Source of the DNA: Haliea sp. | GTDB lineage: Bacteria; Pseudomonadota; Gammaproteobacteria; Pseudomonadales; Halieaceae | Assembly (NCBI GenBank): GCA_024642245.1 | Contig: JAHEBM010000023.1 | Location: 1-48,655, forward strand | Reading direction: 5' to 3' | DNA: 48,655 nt | In this document: in pieces, positions 39,874 to 48,655 of the stretch | Position numbering within the stretch: the first letter of the stretch is position 1 | How the letters are laid out: the number at the start of each line of letters is the position of its first letter | Made by a program: the position numbers and the translations under genes | The notes under the pieces: generated by a model | Told to the model about the DNA's origin: nothing | Seen by the model: only the letters and a program-made list of their open reading frames with translations | Databases searched by the model: none

Positions 39874-40320
39874 TTATTCCTCTACTTTCCCGCCGGCCTT
39901 CTCGATTGCTTCCCGAGCGCCCTTGGTGACCGCGATACCCTTGACGGTCACGGACTTGTTCAGCTCGCCGGACAGGAATACGCGCACACGTGCGATATTT
40001 TCGTTGATCAGGTCGGCATTCTTGAGGGCCGCCAGGTCCACGACGTCTCCGTCAACCGCATTCAGTTCGCTCAGGCGAACCTGGGCAGTCGTGCGTGAAA
40101 TCCTCGAAGTGAAGCCGTACTTGGGCAGGCGCTTCTGCAGGGGCATCTGGCCACCCTCGAAGCCTGGCCTTACACTGCCGCCCGAGCGTGCCTTCTGGCC
40201 CTTGTGGCCACGACCTGCTGTTTTACCCAGTCCGCTGCCGATGCCACGACCAACGCGTTTGGCGTCCTTGCGTGAACCCGGTGCCGGACTCAGGGTGTTC
40301 AGTCGCATTACGTCTGACAT
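39874..40320 (-). CDS. rplO: 50S ribosomal protein L15
   Basis: 148 residues. I start at the ATG at 40320 because GAGGAA lies 8 bases before it; another ATG four codons on would give the E. coli-like start [12 protein letters not shown] but lacks a ribosome site. The Gly/Arg/Lys-rich N-terminal stretch ([20 protein letters not shown]) is typical. It enters late in 50S assembly. Confidence 0.97.
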   Translation of the reverse strand: MSDVMRLNTLSPAPGSRKDAKRVGRGIGSGLGKTAGRGHKGQKARSGGSVRPGFEGGQMPLQKRLPKYGFTSRISRTTAQVRLSELNAVDGDVVDLAALKNADLINENIARVRVFLSGELNKSVTVKGIAVTKGAREAIEKAGGKVEE

Positions 40321-40323
40321 GAT

Positions 40324-40506
40324 TTATTCCTCAACCCTTACGAGGTAATTTACCGCGTTGATCATGCCACGAACGGAGGGAGTGTCTTCCACTTCCACGG
40401 TGTGACCGATACGACGCAAACCCAGACCCGCTACACACGCCTTGTGGTTCTTCAGGCGCCCAAAGGAGCTCTTGATCTGTGTAACCTTGATTTTTGCTTT
40501 AGCCAT
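40324..40506 (-). CDS. rpmD: 50S ribosomal protein L30
   Basis: 60 residues starting [20 protein letters not shown], matching the short bacterial L30. Five open codons upstream are not conserved. It lies 18 bases after rpsE and 3 bases before rplO in the spc operon. Confidence 0.97.
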   Translation of the reverse strand: MAKAKIKVTQIKSSFGRLKNHKACVAGLGLRRIGHTVEVEDTPSVRGMINAVNYLVRVEE

Positions 40507-40524
40507 GACGAGCAAATCCAATAA

Positions 40525-41037
40525 TTAGTTCAGTATCTCTTCAACGGTTTTGCCACGCTTGGCGGCAACCTCATCCGGCGCACACATGTCACGCAGACCG
40601 TTGAATGTGGCGCGTACAACGTTTACCGGGTTGGTAGAGCCGTAGCACTTGGCCAGTACGTTGTGTACGCCTGCAATTTCCAGCACCGCACGCATCGCGC
40701 CACCGGCGATGACGCCTGTACCTTCGGAAGCCGGCTGCATGTAAACACGGGACGCCCCGTGAGCAGCTTTCACCGGATACTGGATGGTGCCGTTATTCAG
40801 CTCAACCTGAATCATATTGCGACGGGCAGCCTCCATGGCTTTCTGGATAGCAACCGGCACTTCGCGAGCCTTACCGCGCCCGAAGCCAACCTTGCCATTA
40901 CCGTCGCCGACAACAGTCAGTGCGGTGAAACCGAAAATCCGGCCACCCTTGACCACCTTGGCCACACGGTTGACCTGTACCAGTTTCTCCTGGAGATCAC
41001 CTTCCTGCTGCTGCTTTTTCTGATCGTTGAAAGCCAT
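40525..41037 (-). CDS. rpsE: 30S ribosomal protein S5
   Basis: 170 residues. The double-stranded RNA-binding-like N-terminal half has [20 protein letters not shown], and the second half has [13 protein letters not shown]. It acts in decoding accuracy on the 30S. It lies 9 bases after rplR. Confidence 0.98.
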   Translation of the reverse strand: MAFNDQKKQQQEGDLQEKLVQVNRVAKVVKGGRIFGFTALTVVGDGNGKVGFGRGKAREVPVAIQKAMEAARRNMIQVELNNGTIQYPVKAAHGASRVYMQPASEGTGVIAGGAMRAVLEIAGVHNVLAKCYGSTNPVNVVRATFNGLRDMCAPDEVAAKRGKTVEEILN

Positions 41038-41046
41038 ATCAATACC

Positions 41047-41397
41047 CTAGAAATTCAGTCCAGATTCACGAGCCGCATCAGCAAGAGCCTTGACGCGACC
41101 ATGATACTTGTAGCCACCACGATCGAATGCTACTGCTTCGATACCCGCTTCCTTCGCGCGCTGCGCTACCAGCTTGCCGACCGCAGCCGCGGCCTCGACA
41201 TTGCCGGTCTTGCCACCACGCAAGTCACTGTCCAGCGTAGACGCACTCGCGAGAACCTTGTCTCCGGCAGGAGTGATAATCTGTGCGTATATATGCCTGG
41301 GTGTACGGTGGACGCTCAGGCGGTTTACACCCAGGTCACGCATACGGGCGCGAGCGCGACGAGCGCGACGCAACCTTGAATCATTTTTAACACTCAT
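41047..41397 (-). CDS. rplR: 50S ribosomal protein L18
   Basis: 116 residues. It binds 5S rRNA with L5. Marks are a basic N-terminus ([20 protein letters not shown]) and the end [15 protein letters not shown]. It lies 10 bases after rplF. Confidence 0.98.
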   Translation of the reverse strand: MSVKNDSRLRRARRARARMRDLGVNRLSVHRTPRHIYAQIITPAGDKVLASASTLDSDLRGGKTGNVEAAAAVGKLVAQRAKEAGIEAVAFDRGGYKYHGRVKALADAARESGLNF

Positions 41398-41407
41398 CTC
41401 AGATTAC

Positions 41408-41935
41408 CTACTTTTTCTTGGCTTCTTTGCGACGAACAAACTCGTCAGCGTAGCGAATACCTTTACCCTTGTATGGCTCCGGCGGACGGAAGCTGCGGAT
41501 TTCAGCAGCTACCTGGCCAACCGTCTGCTTGTCGATACCGGAGACAACAATTTCAGTCTGGGTCGGGGTCTCTGCAGATATCCCCTGGGGCAGCTTGTAG
41601 TCGACCGGGTGCGAAAGACCCACGGTCAGGTTAACGCTGTTGCCATCCGCCTTGGCGCGATAACCAACACCGTTCAAAACCAGCTTCTTCTGCCAACCTT
41701 CGCTGACGCCCTTGACCATATTGCTTACCAACGCACGCGTAGTCCCGGCCATTGCCTTGAACTTATCGCCGTCGTAAGCAACAGTCAGAACGTTGTCATC
41801 CTGGCTCACCCGCACGCCCTCAACCAATGACAGCTGAAGCGTACCCTTACCGCCCTTGATGGTGAGGTCGTTGCCATCCAGCTTGACCTCTACACCGCGC
41901 GGCAGTTCTACCGGATTATTTGCGACTCTAGACAT
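41408..41935 (-). CDS. rplF: 50S ribosomal protein L6
   Basis: 175 residues, two repeated L6 folds. [20 protein letters not shown] opens it, and [20 protein letters not shown] closes it. It sits near the factor-binding site of the 50S. It is in the normal spc order after rpsH. Confidence 0.98.
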   Translation of the reverse strand: MSRVANNPVELPRGVEVKLDGNDLTIKGGKGTLQLSLVEGVRVSQDDNVLTVAYDGDKFKAMAGTTRALVSNMVKGVSEGWQKKLVLNGVGYRAKADGNSVNLTVGLSHPVDYKLPQGISAETPTQTEIVVSGIDKQTVGQVAAEIRSFRPPEPYKGKGIRYADEFVRRKEAKKK

Positions 41936-41964
41936 TTCAAATGCTCTTTAAATCAAAAATTCTT

Positions 41965-42360
41965 TTAGAAAACGGTGCACAAAACTTCGCCGCCCACACC
42001 GGCAGCACGGGCTGCGCGATCAGACATTACACCCATGGATGTGGACACAATCGCCACCCCGAGCCCTGCACGTACAGACGGCAGTTCGTCCTTTGCGCTG
42101 TAGCGACGCAGGCCGGGTCGACTGACACGGTCTATTTCCGCGATCACCGGCTTACCCTGGTAATACTTGAGTGAGATCGAGAGCCGCGACTTGCCACTTT
42201 CGTCTGAAAGTGAATAGTCACCAACGTAACCCTCTTCCTTCAATACCGCGGCCACCGCTGCTTTCAGCTTGGAACCTGGCATTTCGACACTCTTCTTGCC
42301 GGCCATTTGCGCGTTGCGTATACGGGTCAGCATATCTGACAGTGGATCTTGCATACTCAT
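41965..42360 (-). CDS. rpsH: 30S ribosomal protein S8
   Basis: 131 residues. [20 protein letters not shown] matches the E. coli start, so I keep the first Met. It binds the central domain of 16S rRNA, and in E. coli it is the translational repressor of the spc operon. The end [20 protein letters not shown] is the conserved RNA-binding part. Confidence 0.98.
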   Translation of the reverse strand: MSMQDPLSDMLTRIRNAQMAGKKSVEMPGSKLKAAVAAVLKEEGYVGDYSLSDESGKSRLSISLKYYQGKPVIAEIDRVSRPGLRRYSAKDELPSVRAGLGVAIVSTSMGVMSDRAARAAGVGGEVLCTVF

Positions 42361-42393
42361 AATCTAATTCTCTTAATTAAACCGACTGGATTG

Positions 42394-42699
42394 TTACCAG
42401 CTGGCCTTAACCAGGCCGGGCACATCACCGCGCATAGCGGCTTCCCGCAATTTGTTTCGACACAGGCCAAATTTTCTGTAAACACCATGGGGGCGACCCG
42501 TTATCTGGCAGCGACGCCGACCGCGAGTCGGGCTGGCATCACGAGGAAGCTTTTGCAGGGCGACCTGTGCGTCCCACTTCTCCTCGTCCGATGCCTTGCT
42601 GCTACCGAGAATCGCCTTGAGTTCGGCGCGCTTGGCAGCGTACTTCGCTACCACACGTGCACGCTTCTTCTCGCGCACTACCATAGATGTTTTAGCCAT
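42394..42699 (-). CDS. rpsN: 30S ribosomal protein S14 (long, zinc-free form)
   Basis: 101 residues, the long form without the CXXC zinc pairs; only isolated Cys appear ([20 protein letters not shown]). It lies in the 30S head. It is found between rplE and rpsH, as in E. coli. Confidence 0.98.
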   Translation of the reverse strand: MAKTSMVVREKKRARVVAKYAAKRAELKAILGSSKASDEEKWDAQVALQKLPRDASPTRGRRRCQITGRPHGVYRKFGLCRNKLREAAMRGDVPGLVKASW

Positions 42700-42711
42700 G
42701 TATTAAGCCTC

Positions 42712-43251
42712 TTAAGCTTTCAGGGGGAAGTTGAATGCACGCAGCAGGGCGCGGCCTTCATCATCCGTACGAGCGGTGGTGGTAATGGTGATATCCATAC
42801 CACGCAGGGCGTCCACCTGGTCGTAATTGATTTCAGGGAAAATAATCTGCTCGGTCACACCCATAGCAAAGTTGCCGCGGCCGTCAAAGGATTTCGGGCT
42901 GATGCCACGAAAATCACGAATACGCGGAATAGCGATGCTGACCAGGCGGTCCAGGAATTCGTACATACGATCCGAACGCAGTGTCACCTTGCAGCCAATA
43001 GGCCAGCCGTCGCGTACCTTGAAGCCCGCAATTGACTTGCGCGCCTTGGTAACGACCACTTTCTGGCCTGAAATTTTTTCCATATCGGCGACAGCGTTCT
43101 CCAGAACCTTCTTGTCACCCAGCGCCTCACCCACACCCATATTCAGGGTGATCTTGGTAATGCGTGGAACTTCCATTACATTTGCCAGACCCAGCTCTTC
43201 CTTGAGACGGGGAGCGATTTCGCTCTTGTATTTGTCTTTCAACGTTGCCAT
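42712..43251 (-). CDS. rplE: 50S ribosomal protein L5
   Basis: 179 residues, equal to E. coli. Marks are [19 protein letters not shown] and [20 protein letters not shown]. It binds 5S rRNA and forms a bridge to the 30S. It is third gene of the spc operon. Confidence 0.98.
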   Translation of the reverse strand: MATLKDKYKSEIAPRLKEELGLANVMEVPRITKITLNMGVGEALGDKKVLENAVADMEKISGQKVVVTKARKSIAGFKVRDGWPIGCKVTLRSDRMYEFLDRLVSIAIPRIRDFRGISPKSFDGRGNFAMGVTEQIIFPEINYDQVDALRGMDITITTTARTDDEGRALLRAFNFPLKA

Positions 43252-43287
43252 GTCTAATTCCTGCTAACCCGGTCAGCCCCAAGGAGC

Positions 43288-43602
43288 TTAAGAGTCAATT
43301 GCCTCGCCACTGGATTTGAAGATCCTGGTCTTGCTGTCTCCATCCACCTTAAAACCTACACGATCCGCCTTGCTGCTGGACGGGTTGAAAATCGCCACGT
43401 TTGAAACCTGGATAGGCGCTTCTTTCTCAACAATGCCACCGGCCACGCCCGCCTGGGGGTTGGGCTTCGTGTGCTTCTTAACCATATTGATGCCGCTGAC
43501 AACAAGCGTATTGTTGTCCAGCACCTTGCGAACCTTGCCGCGCTTACCCTTGTCCTTACCGGCCAGGATAATCACTTCGTCATCGCGCTTGATCTTCAAC
43601 AT
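43288..43602 (-). CDS. rplX: 50S ribosomal protein L24
   Basis: 104 residues with a KOW motif near the N-terminus ([19 protein letters not shown]). It starts 50S assembly by binding the 5' end of 23S rRNA. GGAAAG precedes the start. Confidence 0.98.
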   Translation of the reverse strand: MLKIKRDDEVIILAGKDKGKRGKVRKVLDNNTLVVSGINMVKKHTKPNPQAGVAGGIVEKEAPIQVSNVAIFNPSSSKADRVGFKVDGDSKTRIFKSSGEAIDS

Positions 43603-43628
43603 TTCCTTTCCTCTCCCTGCTGGCCGGC

Positions 43629-43997
43629 CTAGATAACTTCCGGGGCCAGAGAAATAATCTTCATGAACTTCTCACCGCGCAGCTCACGGGTTACCGGTCC
43701 GAATATACGGGTACCGATAGGCGCTTGCTGGGCGTTGAGCAGCACTGCAGCATTGTCGTCGAACTTGATCAGTGAACCATCGGGACGACGGACACCTTTC
43801 CTGGTGCGAACGACAACTGCCGTCATAACCTGGCCCTTCTTGACCTTGCCCCGCGGAATTGCTTCCTTTACGGACACCTTGATCAGGTCGCCGACGCGGG
43901 CATAACGACGCTTGGATCCGCCCAGCACCTTGATGCACATCACTCGACGGGCACCGCTGTTGTCGGCAACTTCCAAATACGACTGTGTCTGAATCAT
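43629..43997 (-). CDS. rplN: 50S ribosomal protein L14
   Basis: 122 residues: [20 protein letters not shown] at the start, [13 protein letters not shown] near the end. It contacts the 30S at a bridge. It is first gene of the spc operon; the 40-base interval before it is too short to judge a promoter. Confidence 0.98.
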   Translation of the reverse strand: MIQTQSYLEVADNSGARRVMCIKVLGGSKRRYARVGDLIKVSVKEAIPRGKVKKGQVMTAVVVRTRKGVRRPDGSLIKFDDNAAVLLNAQQAPIGTRIFGPVTRELRGEKFMKIISLAPEVI

Positions 43998-44037
43998 CTT
44001 CTACTCCAAACTGCGATAAATACAGCTAAGCCTGCGC

Positions 44038-44304
44038 TTAAACCTGAGCGACACTCTCTACTACTTCCAACAGTTTCCAGGACTTACTCTTGGAAATCGG
44101 CCGGGTCTCGGCAACAGTGACAATATCGCCGATGCTGCACTGGTTGTTCTCGTCATGTGCATGGACCTTGGATGAACGAGTTATATACTTGCCGTATACC
44201 GGGTGCTTTACCCGACGCTCCAGCAGCACAGTAATCGTCTTGTCCATCTTGTTGCTGACTACCTTGCCAGTAACAACCCGTGTACGCTTTTCTGCAGCTG
44301 ACAT
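44038..44304 (-). CDS. rpsQ: 30S ribosomal protein S17
   Basis: 88 residues. The OB-fold shows [20 protein letters not shown] and [20 protein letters not shown]. It binds 16S rRNA early. It is last gene of the S10 operon, 2 bases after rpmC. Confidence 0.98.
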   Translation of the reverse strand: MSAAEKRTRVVTGKVVSNKMDKTITVLLERRVKHPVYGKYITRSSKVHAHDENNQCSIGDIVTVAETRPISKSKSWKLLEVVESVAQV

Positions 44305-44306
44305 TA

Positions 44307-44498
44307 TTAATTACCTGCCTTCTCGTTGAGTACAGTCTTCACGCGAGCGATAGCACGCTGGTTCTGCTTCAGCAAATGAGTCTGACCCAGCTGTCCAGTG
44401 GATTTTTGCATGCGCAACTTGAACTGCTCTTCACGCAGGGTAAGCAGCTGCTTGTTCAGGTCCTCTGGGGACTTCTCACGCAATTCAATCGCTTTCAT
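44307..44498 (-). CDS. rpmC: 50S ribosomal protein L29
   Basis: 63 residues, a two-helix protein starting [21 protein letters not shown] use the ATG at 44498, which overlaps the rplP stop by one base (TGATG); the GTG one codon earlier is less likely. It lies at the tunnel exit with L23. Confidence 0.97.
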   Translation of the reverse strand: MKAIELREKSPEDLNKQLLTLREEQFKLRMQKSTGQLGQTHLLKQNQRAIARVKTVLNEKAGN

Positions 44499-44911
44499 CA
44501 CATCACCGACCGTTTAACAAATGCTGTAGCAAGCGGGATCTTGGCTGCCGCCAGGGCAAACGCTTCCCGTGCCAACTCTTCGGTTACACCCTGTACCTCG
44601 TACAGAACCTTGCCGGGCTGTACCTGGGCCACCCAGTATTCCACGTTACCCTTACCTTTACCCTGCCGTACTTCCAGGGGCTTGCCGGTAATAGGCTTGT
44701 CGGGGAACACACGAATCCAGATTTTCCCGCCACGCTTGATATGACGGGTCATCGCCCGACGAGCGGCCTCGATCTGGCGCGCAGTAAGACGCCCGCGCCC
44801 AATGGCCTTCAGGCCGTACTCGCCGAAACTCACTTTGCTGCCGCGATGGGCCAGGCCGCGGTTGCGGCCCTTCATCGCCTTGCGAAATTTTGTACGCTTT
44901 GGTTGAAGCAT
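44498..44911 (-). CDS. rplP: 50S ribosomal protein L16
   Basis: 137 residues: [20 protein letters not shown] opens it; [20 protein letters not shown] follows mid-way. It helps place tRNA in the A site. It overlaps rpmC by one base and starts 11 bases after rpsC. Confidence 0.98.
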   Translation of the reverse strand: MLQPKRTKFRKAMKGRNRGLAHRGSKVSFGEYGLKAIGRGRLTARQIEAARRAMTRHIKRGGKIWIRVFPDKPITGKPLEVRQGKGKGNVEYWVAQVQPGKVLYEVQGVTEELAREAFALAAAKIPLATAFVKRSVM

Positions 44912-44922
44912 CTGCGTAACCC

Positions 44923-45594
44923 TTAATTAGTTGCTGTCTTCTTGGCGCCATCGGACGAGCTCTCGCTACCGATAACCTCGCCTTTGAAAATCCAAACCTT
45001 TACACCCAGGATGCCGTAGGTTGTCACCGCCTCGTACGTTGCGTAGTCGATGTCGGCGCGCAGTGTGTGCAGCGGGACCCGACCTTCGCGATACCATTCT
45101 GTACGAGCAATTTCAGCTCCACCCAGACGACCACCAATTTGAACCTTTACACCCTCTGCGCCCTGGCGCATGGCGTTTTGTACAACGCGCTTCATGGCGC
45201 GACGGAACATCACACGGCGCTCCAGCTGCTGTGCCACGTTCTGTGCCACCAGCTTTGCATCCAGGTCAGGCTTGCGAATCTCCTCGATATTGATGTGCAC
45301 TGGAACGCCCATCTTCTCGGTGAGAGTCTTGCGCAGCGTGTCAACATCCTCGCCCTTCTTGCCGATGACGATACCCGGCCTGGCGGTGTGAATCGTAATA
45401 CGCGCTGTCTGCGCGGGACGCTCGATCACCACGCGGCTTACGGAAGCACTTTCAAGTTTCTTCTCGATAAACGCGCGAACTTCCAGGTCGTTGATCAACT
45501 GCTTGGAGTAGTTCTTGCTATCCGCGTACCAGATCGAGGTGTGATCCTTGACGATACCTAACCGAATGCCGACCGGATTTACTTTCTGACCCAT
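44923..45594 (-). CDS. rpsC: 30S ribosomal protein S3
   Basis: 223 residues. The KH domain includes [20 protein letters not shown]; the C-terminal half has [20 protein letters not shown]. It forms part of the mRNA entry channel helicase. It lies 17 bases after rplV. Confidence 0.98.
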   Translation of the reverse strand: MGQKVNPVGIRLGIVKDHTSIWYADSKNYSKQLINDLEVRAFIEKKLESASVSRVVIERPAQTARITIHTARPGIVIGKKGEDVDTLRKTLTEKMGVPVHINIEEIRKPDLDAKLVAQNVAQQLERRVMFRRAMKRVVQNAMRQGAEGVKVQIGGRLGGAEIARTEWYREGRVPLHTLRADIDYATYEAVTTYGILGVKVWIFKGEVIGSESSSDGAKKTATN

Positions 45595-45611
45595 GTGGTC
45601 TTCTCCTAAAC

Positions 45612-45950
45612 TTACGCTTCGCCGTCTGCAACTTTCACGGTGATATGGCAGCTGCGCTTAAAAATGCGATCTGCACGACCCTTGGCTCTGGGGCGCAGGC
45701 GCTTCATTGTCATACCTTCATCTACAAAGATGCTGGATACTTTCAGTTCATCCACATCCGCACCTTCATTGTTCTCAGCATTGGCGATCGCAGAGTCAAG
45801 AACCTTCTTGACGATATGCGCAGCCTTTTTCGAGCTGAACTCAAGCAGGCTAAGAGCCTCTTCAACGGGCTTGCCACGTACCTGGTCTGCGACCAGGCGA
45901 GCTTTCTGAGCGGAGATCCGCGCGCCCTTCAATTTTGCTGCAACTTCCAT
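45612..45950 (-). CDS. rplV: 50S ribosomal protein L22
   Basis: 112 residues with the [14 protein letters not shown] segment and the tunnel-lining hairpin [15 protein letters not shown]. Changes in that hairpin affect macrolides in other bacteria; nothing unusual is seen here. It lies 27 bases after rpsS. Confidence 0.98.
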   Translation of the reverse strand: MEVAAKLKGARISAQKARLVADQVRGKPVEEALSLLEFSSKKAAHIVKKVLDSAIANAENNEGADVDELKVSSIFVDEGMTMKRLRPRAKGRADRIFKRSCHITVKVADGEA

Positions 45951-45977
45951 TTCTTCAACCTCGCTACAGGCAAGCGC

Positions 45978-46253
45978 TTAGCGCTTGGCCTTCTTGTCCA
46001 CGATATGGCCCTTGAAAGTGCGAGTCGCCGCAAATTCACCCAACTTGTGGCCAACCATGTCCTCGTTGACCAAAACCGGCACGTGCTGACGACCGTTGTG
46101 TACGGCGATAGTCAGGCCAACCATATCCGGCGACACCATCGAACGGCGCGACCAGGTCTTGATCGGGCGACGATCATTACTCTCAATCGCAGCCTCTACT
46201 TTCTTCAACAGGTGAAGGTCTATAAAGGGACCTTTCTTCAGTGAACGCGGCAC
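45978..46253 (-). CDS. rpsS: 30S ribosomal protein S19
   Basis: 91 residues: [20 protein letters not shown] at the start and [20 protein letters not shown] at the end, both standard. It is in the 30S head with S13. It lies 39 bases after rplB. Confidence 0.98.
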   Translation of the reverse strand: MPRSLKKGPFIDLHLLKKVEAAIESNDRRPIKTWSRRSMVSPDMVGLTIAVHNGRQHVPVLVNEDMVGHKLGEFAATRTFKGHIVDKKAKR

Positions 46254-46292
46254 AATATCTTCCTCTAATCTCTGGGTCTCTGGTGACCGAAT

Positions 46293-47120
46293 TTACTTCT
46301 TGCCACGACGGCGTACGATCAGCTTGTTGGTACGCTTGTTCTTGCGTGTCTTGTAACCCTTGGTCGGTGTACCCCAGGGGCTGACCGGGTGGCGACCACC
46401 TGAGGTCCGGCCTTCACCACCACCATGCGGGTGATCAACCGGGTTCATGGCAACACCGCGTACCGTCGGGCGCACACCGCGCCAGCGGGAGGCGCCGGCC
46501 TTGCCCAGTTTCTGCAGGCTGTGCTCGGAATTCGACACTTCGCCAAGGGTAGCGCGGCAGTCAGACAACACCTTGCGCATCTCGCCGGAACGCAGGCGCA
46601 GGGTTGCGTACTGGCCTTCGCGTGCGACAACCTGCACCGAAGTGCCGGCCGAGCGGGCGATCTGTGCACCCTTGCCGGGCTTGAGCTCAACAGCGTGAAC
46701 CATGGAGCCCACCGGGATATTGCGCAGTGGCAGGCAATTGCCGGTCTTGATCGGAGCCGCCGAGCCAGACTGGAGCACGTCACCGGACTGGACACCCTTG
46801 GGAGCAATAATGTAGCGACGCTCACCATCGGCGAACAGCAGCAGGGCGATATGCGCGGTGCGGTTCGGGTCGTACTCAATGCGCTCTACAGTGGACGCAA
46901 TACCGTCCTTGGTGCGCTTGAAGTCGATTACACGGTAGTGCTGCTTGTGACCGCCGCCAATATGCCTGGTGGTGATCCGGCCATTATTGTTACGGCCGCC
47001 GTTCCTGCTCTGTGTTTCCAGCAGGGGCTTGTAGGGAGCACCCTTGTGCAGATCCTCACTAACCACGCGGACGACATGACGACGGCCGGGGGAAGTGGGC
47101 TTGCTAATTAAAACTGCCAT
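46293..47120 (-). CDS. rplB: 50S ribosomal protein L2
   Basis: 275 residues. The C-terminal stretch [20 protein letters not shown] holds the conserved His near the peptidyl transferase centre. The N-terminal OB-fold includes [20 protein letters not shown]. It is essential for subunit joining. It lies 14 bases after rplW. Confidence 0.98.
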   Translation of the reverse strand: MAVLISKPTSPGRRHVVRVVSEDLHKGAPYKPLLETQSRNGGRNNNGRITTRHIGGGHKQHYRVIDFKRTKDGIASTVERIEYDPNRTAHIALLLFADGERRYIIAPKGVQSGDVLQSGSAAPIKTGNCLPLRNIPVGSMVHAVELKPGKGAQIARSAGTSVQVVAREGQYATLRLRSGEMRKVLSDCRATLGEVSNSEHSLQKLGKAGASRWRGVRPTVRGVAMNPVDHPHGGGEGRTSGGRHPVSPWGTPTKGYKTRKNKRTNKLIVRRRGKK

Positions 47121-47134
47121 CTCGAACCTACTCC

Positions 47135-47431
47135 TTAATCAACCGACGCAAAGTCGATGTCCTGACCCTGCTCCAATCGAACATATGCCTTTTTCCAGGT
47201 CGACTTGGTGCTGAAGCCGTGCTTGTTACGCTTCACCTTGCCTTTGACCCTCAAGGTACGCACATTATCAACGTTGACCTTGAACAGCTGCTCGACCGCT
47301 TTCTTGATCTCTGCCTTGGTGGCATTGACGGCCACCTTGAACACGTACTGGTTGTTTATGTCGGCTACAACGGCAGCCTTTTCAGAAACGTGGGGGCTTT
47401 CCAGTACCTGAAATATGCGCTCCTGGTTCAT
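47135..47431 (-). CDS. rplW: 50S ribosomal protein L23
   Basis: 98 residues. Marks are [16 protein letters not shown] and [19 protein letters not shown]. It sits at the exit tunnel, the docking site for trigger factor and SRP. The start overlaps the rplD stop by 4 bases (ATGA), so the two are coupled. Confidence 0.98.
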   Translation of the reverse strand: MNQERIFQVLESPHVSEKAAVVADINNQYVFKVAVNATKAEIKKAVEQLFKVNVDNVRTLRVKGKVKRNKHGFSTKSTWKKAYVRLEQGQDIDFASVD

Positions 47432-48045
47432 CCCAGCATCTCCTCAAACTTCTTCACCGCGTCCACGGTGATCACCACCTTCTCGTGGCCAATCAGGCTG
47501 ACCGGGTCGATGCCATCGACATCGCGCACATCAACCTTGTGCAGGTTGCGGGCGGCGAGGTAAAGGTTTTCACCCACCTCGGCAGACACGATCAACACGC
47601 TGTCCAGTCCGTATTCACCCAGCTGCTTCACCAGCAACTTGGTCTTGGGCGCTTCCAGGTCCATGCTCTCAACAACCACCAGGCGGTCCTGGCGAGCGAG
47701 CTCGGACAAGATCGATTGCATCGCCGCGCGGTACATCTTGCGGTTTACTTTCTGGCTGTGATCCTGCGGACGGGCGGCAAAAGCCACGCCGCCACTGCGC
47801 CAGATCGGTGAACGGATAGTTCCCGCACGGGCACGGCCAGAACCTTTCTGGCGCCAGGGCTTCTTACCGCCGCCGGCCACATCGGAACGGGTCTTCTGTG
47901 CACGAGTACCCTGGCGAGCTCCTGCCATGTAGGCAGTAACGACCTGGTGTACCAGGTCCTCATTGTATTCGCGCGCAAATGCCACATCAGAAACAGACAC
48001 AGTGCCTGCCGCAGCGTTACCCGGCTTTAATACACTTAATTCCAC
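47428..48045 (-). CDS. rplD: 50S ribosomal protein L4
   Basis: 205 residues. The tunnel-reaching loop includes [20 protein letters not shown]. In E. coli L4 also represses its own S10 operon; whether that holds here cannot be seen, since the operon leader lies outside the window. It lies 18 bases after rplC. Confidence 0.98.
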   Translation of the reverse strand: MELSVLKPGNAAAGTVSVSDVAFAREYNEDLVHQVVTAYMAGARQGTRAQKTRSDVAGGGKKPWRQKGSGRARAGTIRSPIWRSGGVAFAARPQDHSQKVNRKMYRAAMQSILSELARQDRLVVVESMDLEAPKTKLLVKQLGEYGLDSVLIVSAEVGENLYLAARNLHKVDVRDVDGIDPVSLIGHEKVVITVDAVKKFEEMLG

Positions 48046-48063
48046 GTTAGAGACCCCCTAACC

Positions 48064-48655
48064 TTATGCCTTGACCGTGGGGCGTACGACTACGTCCCCA
48101 CCGGGTGCGCCTGGTACTGCGCCCTTGATGAGCAGCAGATTGCGCTCAGCATCAACACGGACAATCTCCAGCCCCTGGGTGGTGACATTCCTCGCACCCA
48201 TGTGGCCCGCCATTTTCTTACCCTTGAACACCCGGCCAGGTGACTGGTTCTGGCCAATCGAGCCCGGGGCACGGTGTGACAATGAGTTGCCGTGGGTGGC
48301 ATCCTGCATCTTGAAGTTCCAGCGCTTGACGCCACCCTGGAAGCCTTTGCCCTTGGACTGTCCTGCCACATCAACGATCTGGCCGGGCTGGAAACGCTCG
48401 ACTGTCAGCTCTGAGCCAACCGCGGGCGCTTCATCAGCCGCTTCAAGGCGGAATTCCCACAAACCGGTACCGGCCTCGACACCCGCTTTCGCGAAGTGTC
48501 CTGCCTGGGACTTGCTTACTCGTGAGGCCTTGCGACTGCCCGCAGTGACCTGGATTGCACGATAGCCATCGCTATCGAGCTCTTTGATCTGAGTAACACG
48601 GTTTGGAGATACCTCCACTACGGTCACTGGAATGGATACGCCGTCTTCGGTAAAA
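48064..48655 (-). CDS. rplC: 50S ribosomal protein L3 (N-terminus outside window)
   Basis: 196 residues are visible; the frame runs off the right edge. The first visible residues ([15 protein letters not shown]) align with residue 15 onward of E. coli L3, so about 14 codons are missing. TVKRWNF-like [20 protein letters not shown] and [20 protein letters not shown] mark the peptidyl transferase-side loop, where E. coli L3 is methylated on a Gln. rpsJ is expected next. Confidence 0.97.
   Translation of the reverse strand, partial: FTEDGVSIPVTVVEVSPNRVTQIKELDSDGYRAIQVTAGSRKASRVSKSQAGHFAKAGVEAGTGLWEFRLEAADEAPAVGSELTVERFQPGQIVDVAGQSKGKGFQGGVKRWNFKMQDATHGNSLSHRAPGSIGQNQSPGRVFKGKKMAGHMGARNVTTQGLEIVRVDAERNLLLIKGAVPGAPGGDVVVRPTVKA

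Overview
The window is about 48.7 kb of chromosome from a gammaproteobacterium with fairly GC-rich coding DNA. The evidence is an S10-spc-alpha ribosomal superoperon in gammaproteobacterial order, a fabA-fabB pair, GalU, CpsG and ManC enzymes of the enterobacterial/pseudomonad type, and an ssb-MFS-uvrA neighbourhood. My best guess is a marine lineage such as Halieaceae/Cellvibrionales. That guess rests on general gene content and no comparison was run. I see no tRNA, rRNA, insertion sequence, prophage or CRISPR array.

Region 1 (1-6650, + strand) is an outer-membrane electron conduit. It holds the 3' part of a NapC/NirT-like multiheme cytochrome fused to a haem-binding EB_dh-type domain, a periplasmic decaheme cytochrome (MtrA/DmsE family), a beta-barrel porin (MtrB/PioB family) and a decaheme lipoprotein (OmcA/MtrC family). 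The genes are nearly contiguous and end at a strong terminator. Together they could carry electrons from the inner membrane to the cell surface, or in the reverse direction. The MtrB-like protein has no cysteine in its mature part and the MtrC-like protein has no cysteines beyond the haem and lipid ones, so the system differs from the Shewanella model.

Region 2 (6.8-16.9 kb) is mixed housekeeping: ferrochelatase with a possibly leaderless promoter, an exported rhodanese, an exported HExxH metallopeptidase, alanine dehydrogenase divergent from an Lrp/AsnC regulator, a membrane methyltransferase, a ZIP metal transporter, an aldehyde dehydrogenase, proB and obgE. Region 3 (17.0-34.8 kb) has rpmA-rplU (behind a leader with a terminator-like hairpin) divergent from ispB, then pgi, the sugar-nucleotide genes manC-galU-cpsG, fabAB, the molybdopterin genes moaB-moeA with an SDR-fold protein lacking the usual catalytic motif, ssb, an MFS transporter, uvrA and an SMP-30-like lactonase.

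Region 4 (34.8-35.27 kb) is a 433-base gene-free interval and the most unusual part of the window. On the + strand it has a near-consensus FNR/Anr box, then a -10-like hexamer at exactly the class II spacing, then a 141-bp element with 20-bp inverted terminal arms and nested internal stems, then a bidirectional terminator. This could be an anaerobically induced structured RNA of about 235 nt, or a dispersed palindromic repeat. Region 5 (35.27-48.655 kb, - strand) is the ribosomal superoperon from rplC (cut by the window edge) through rplQ, including secY, rpoA and a 38-residue rpmJ.
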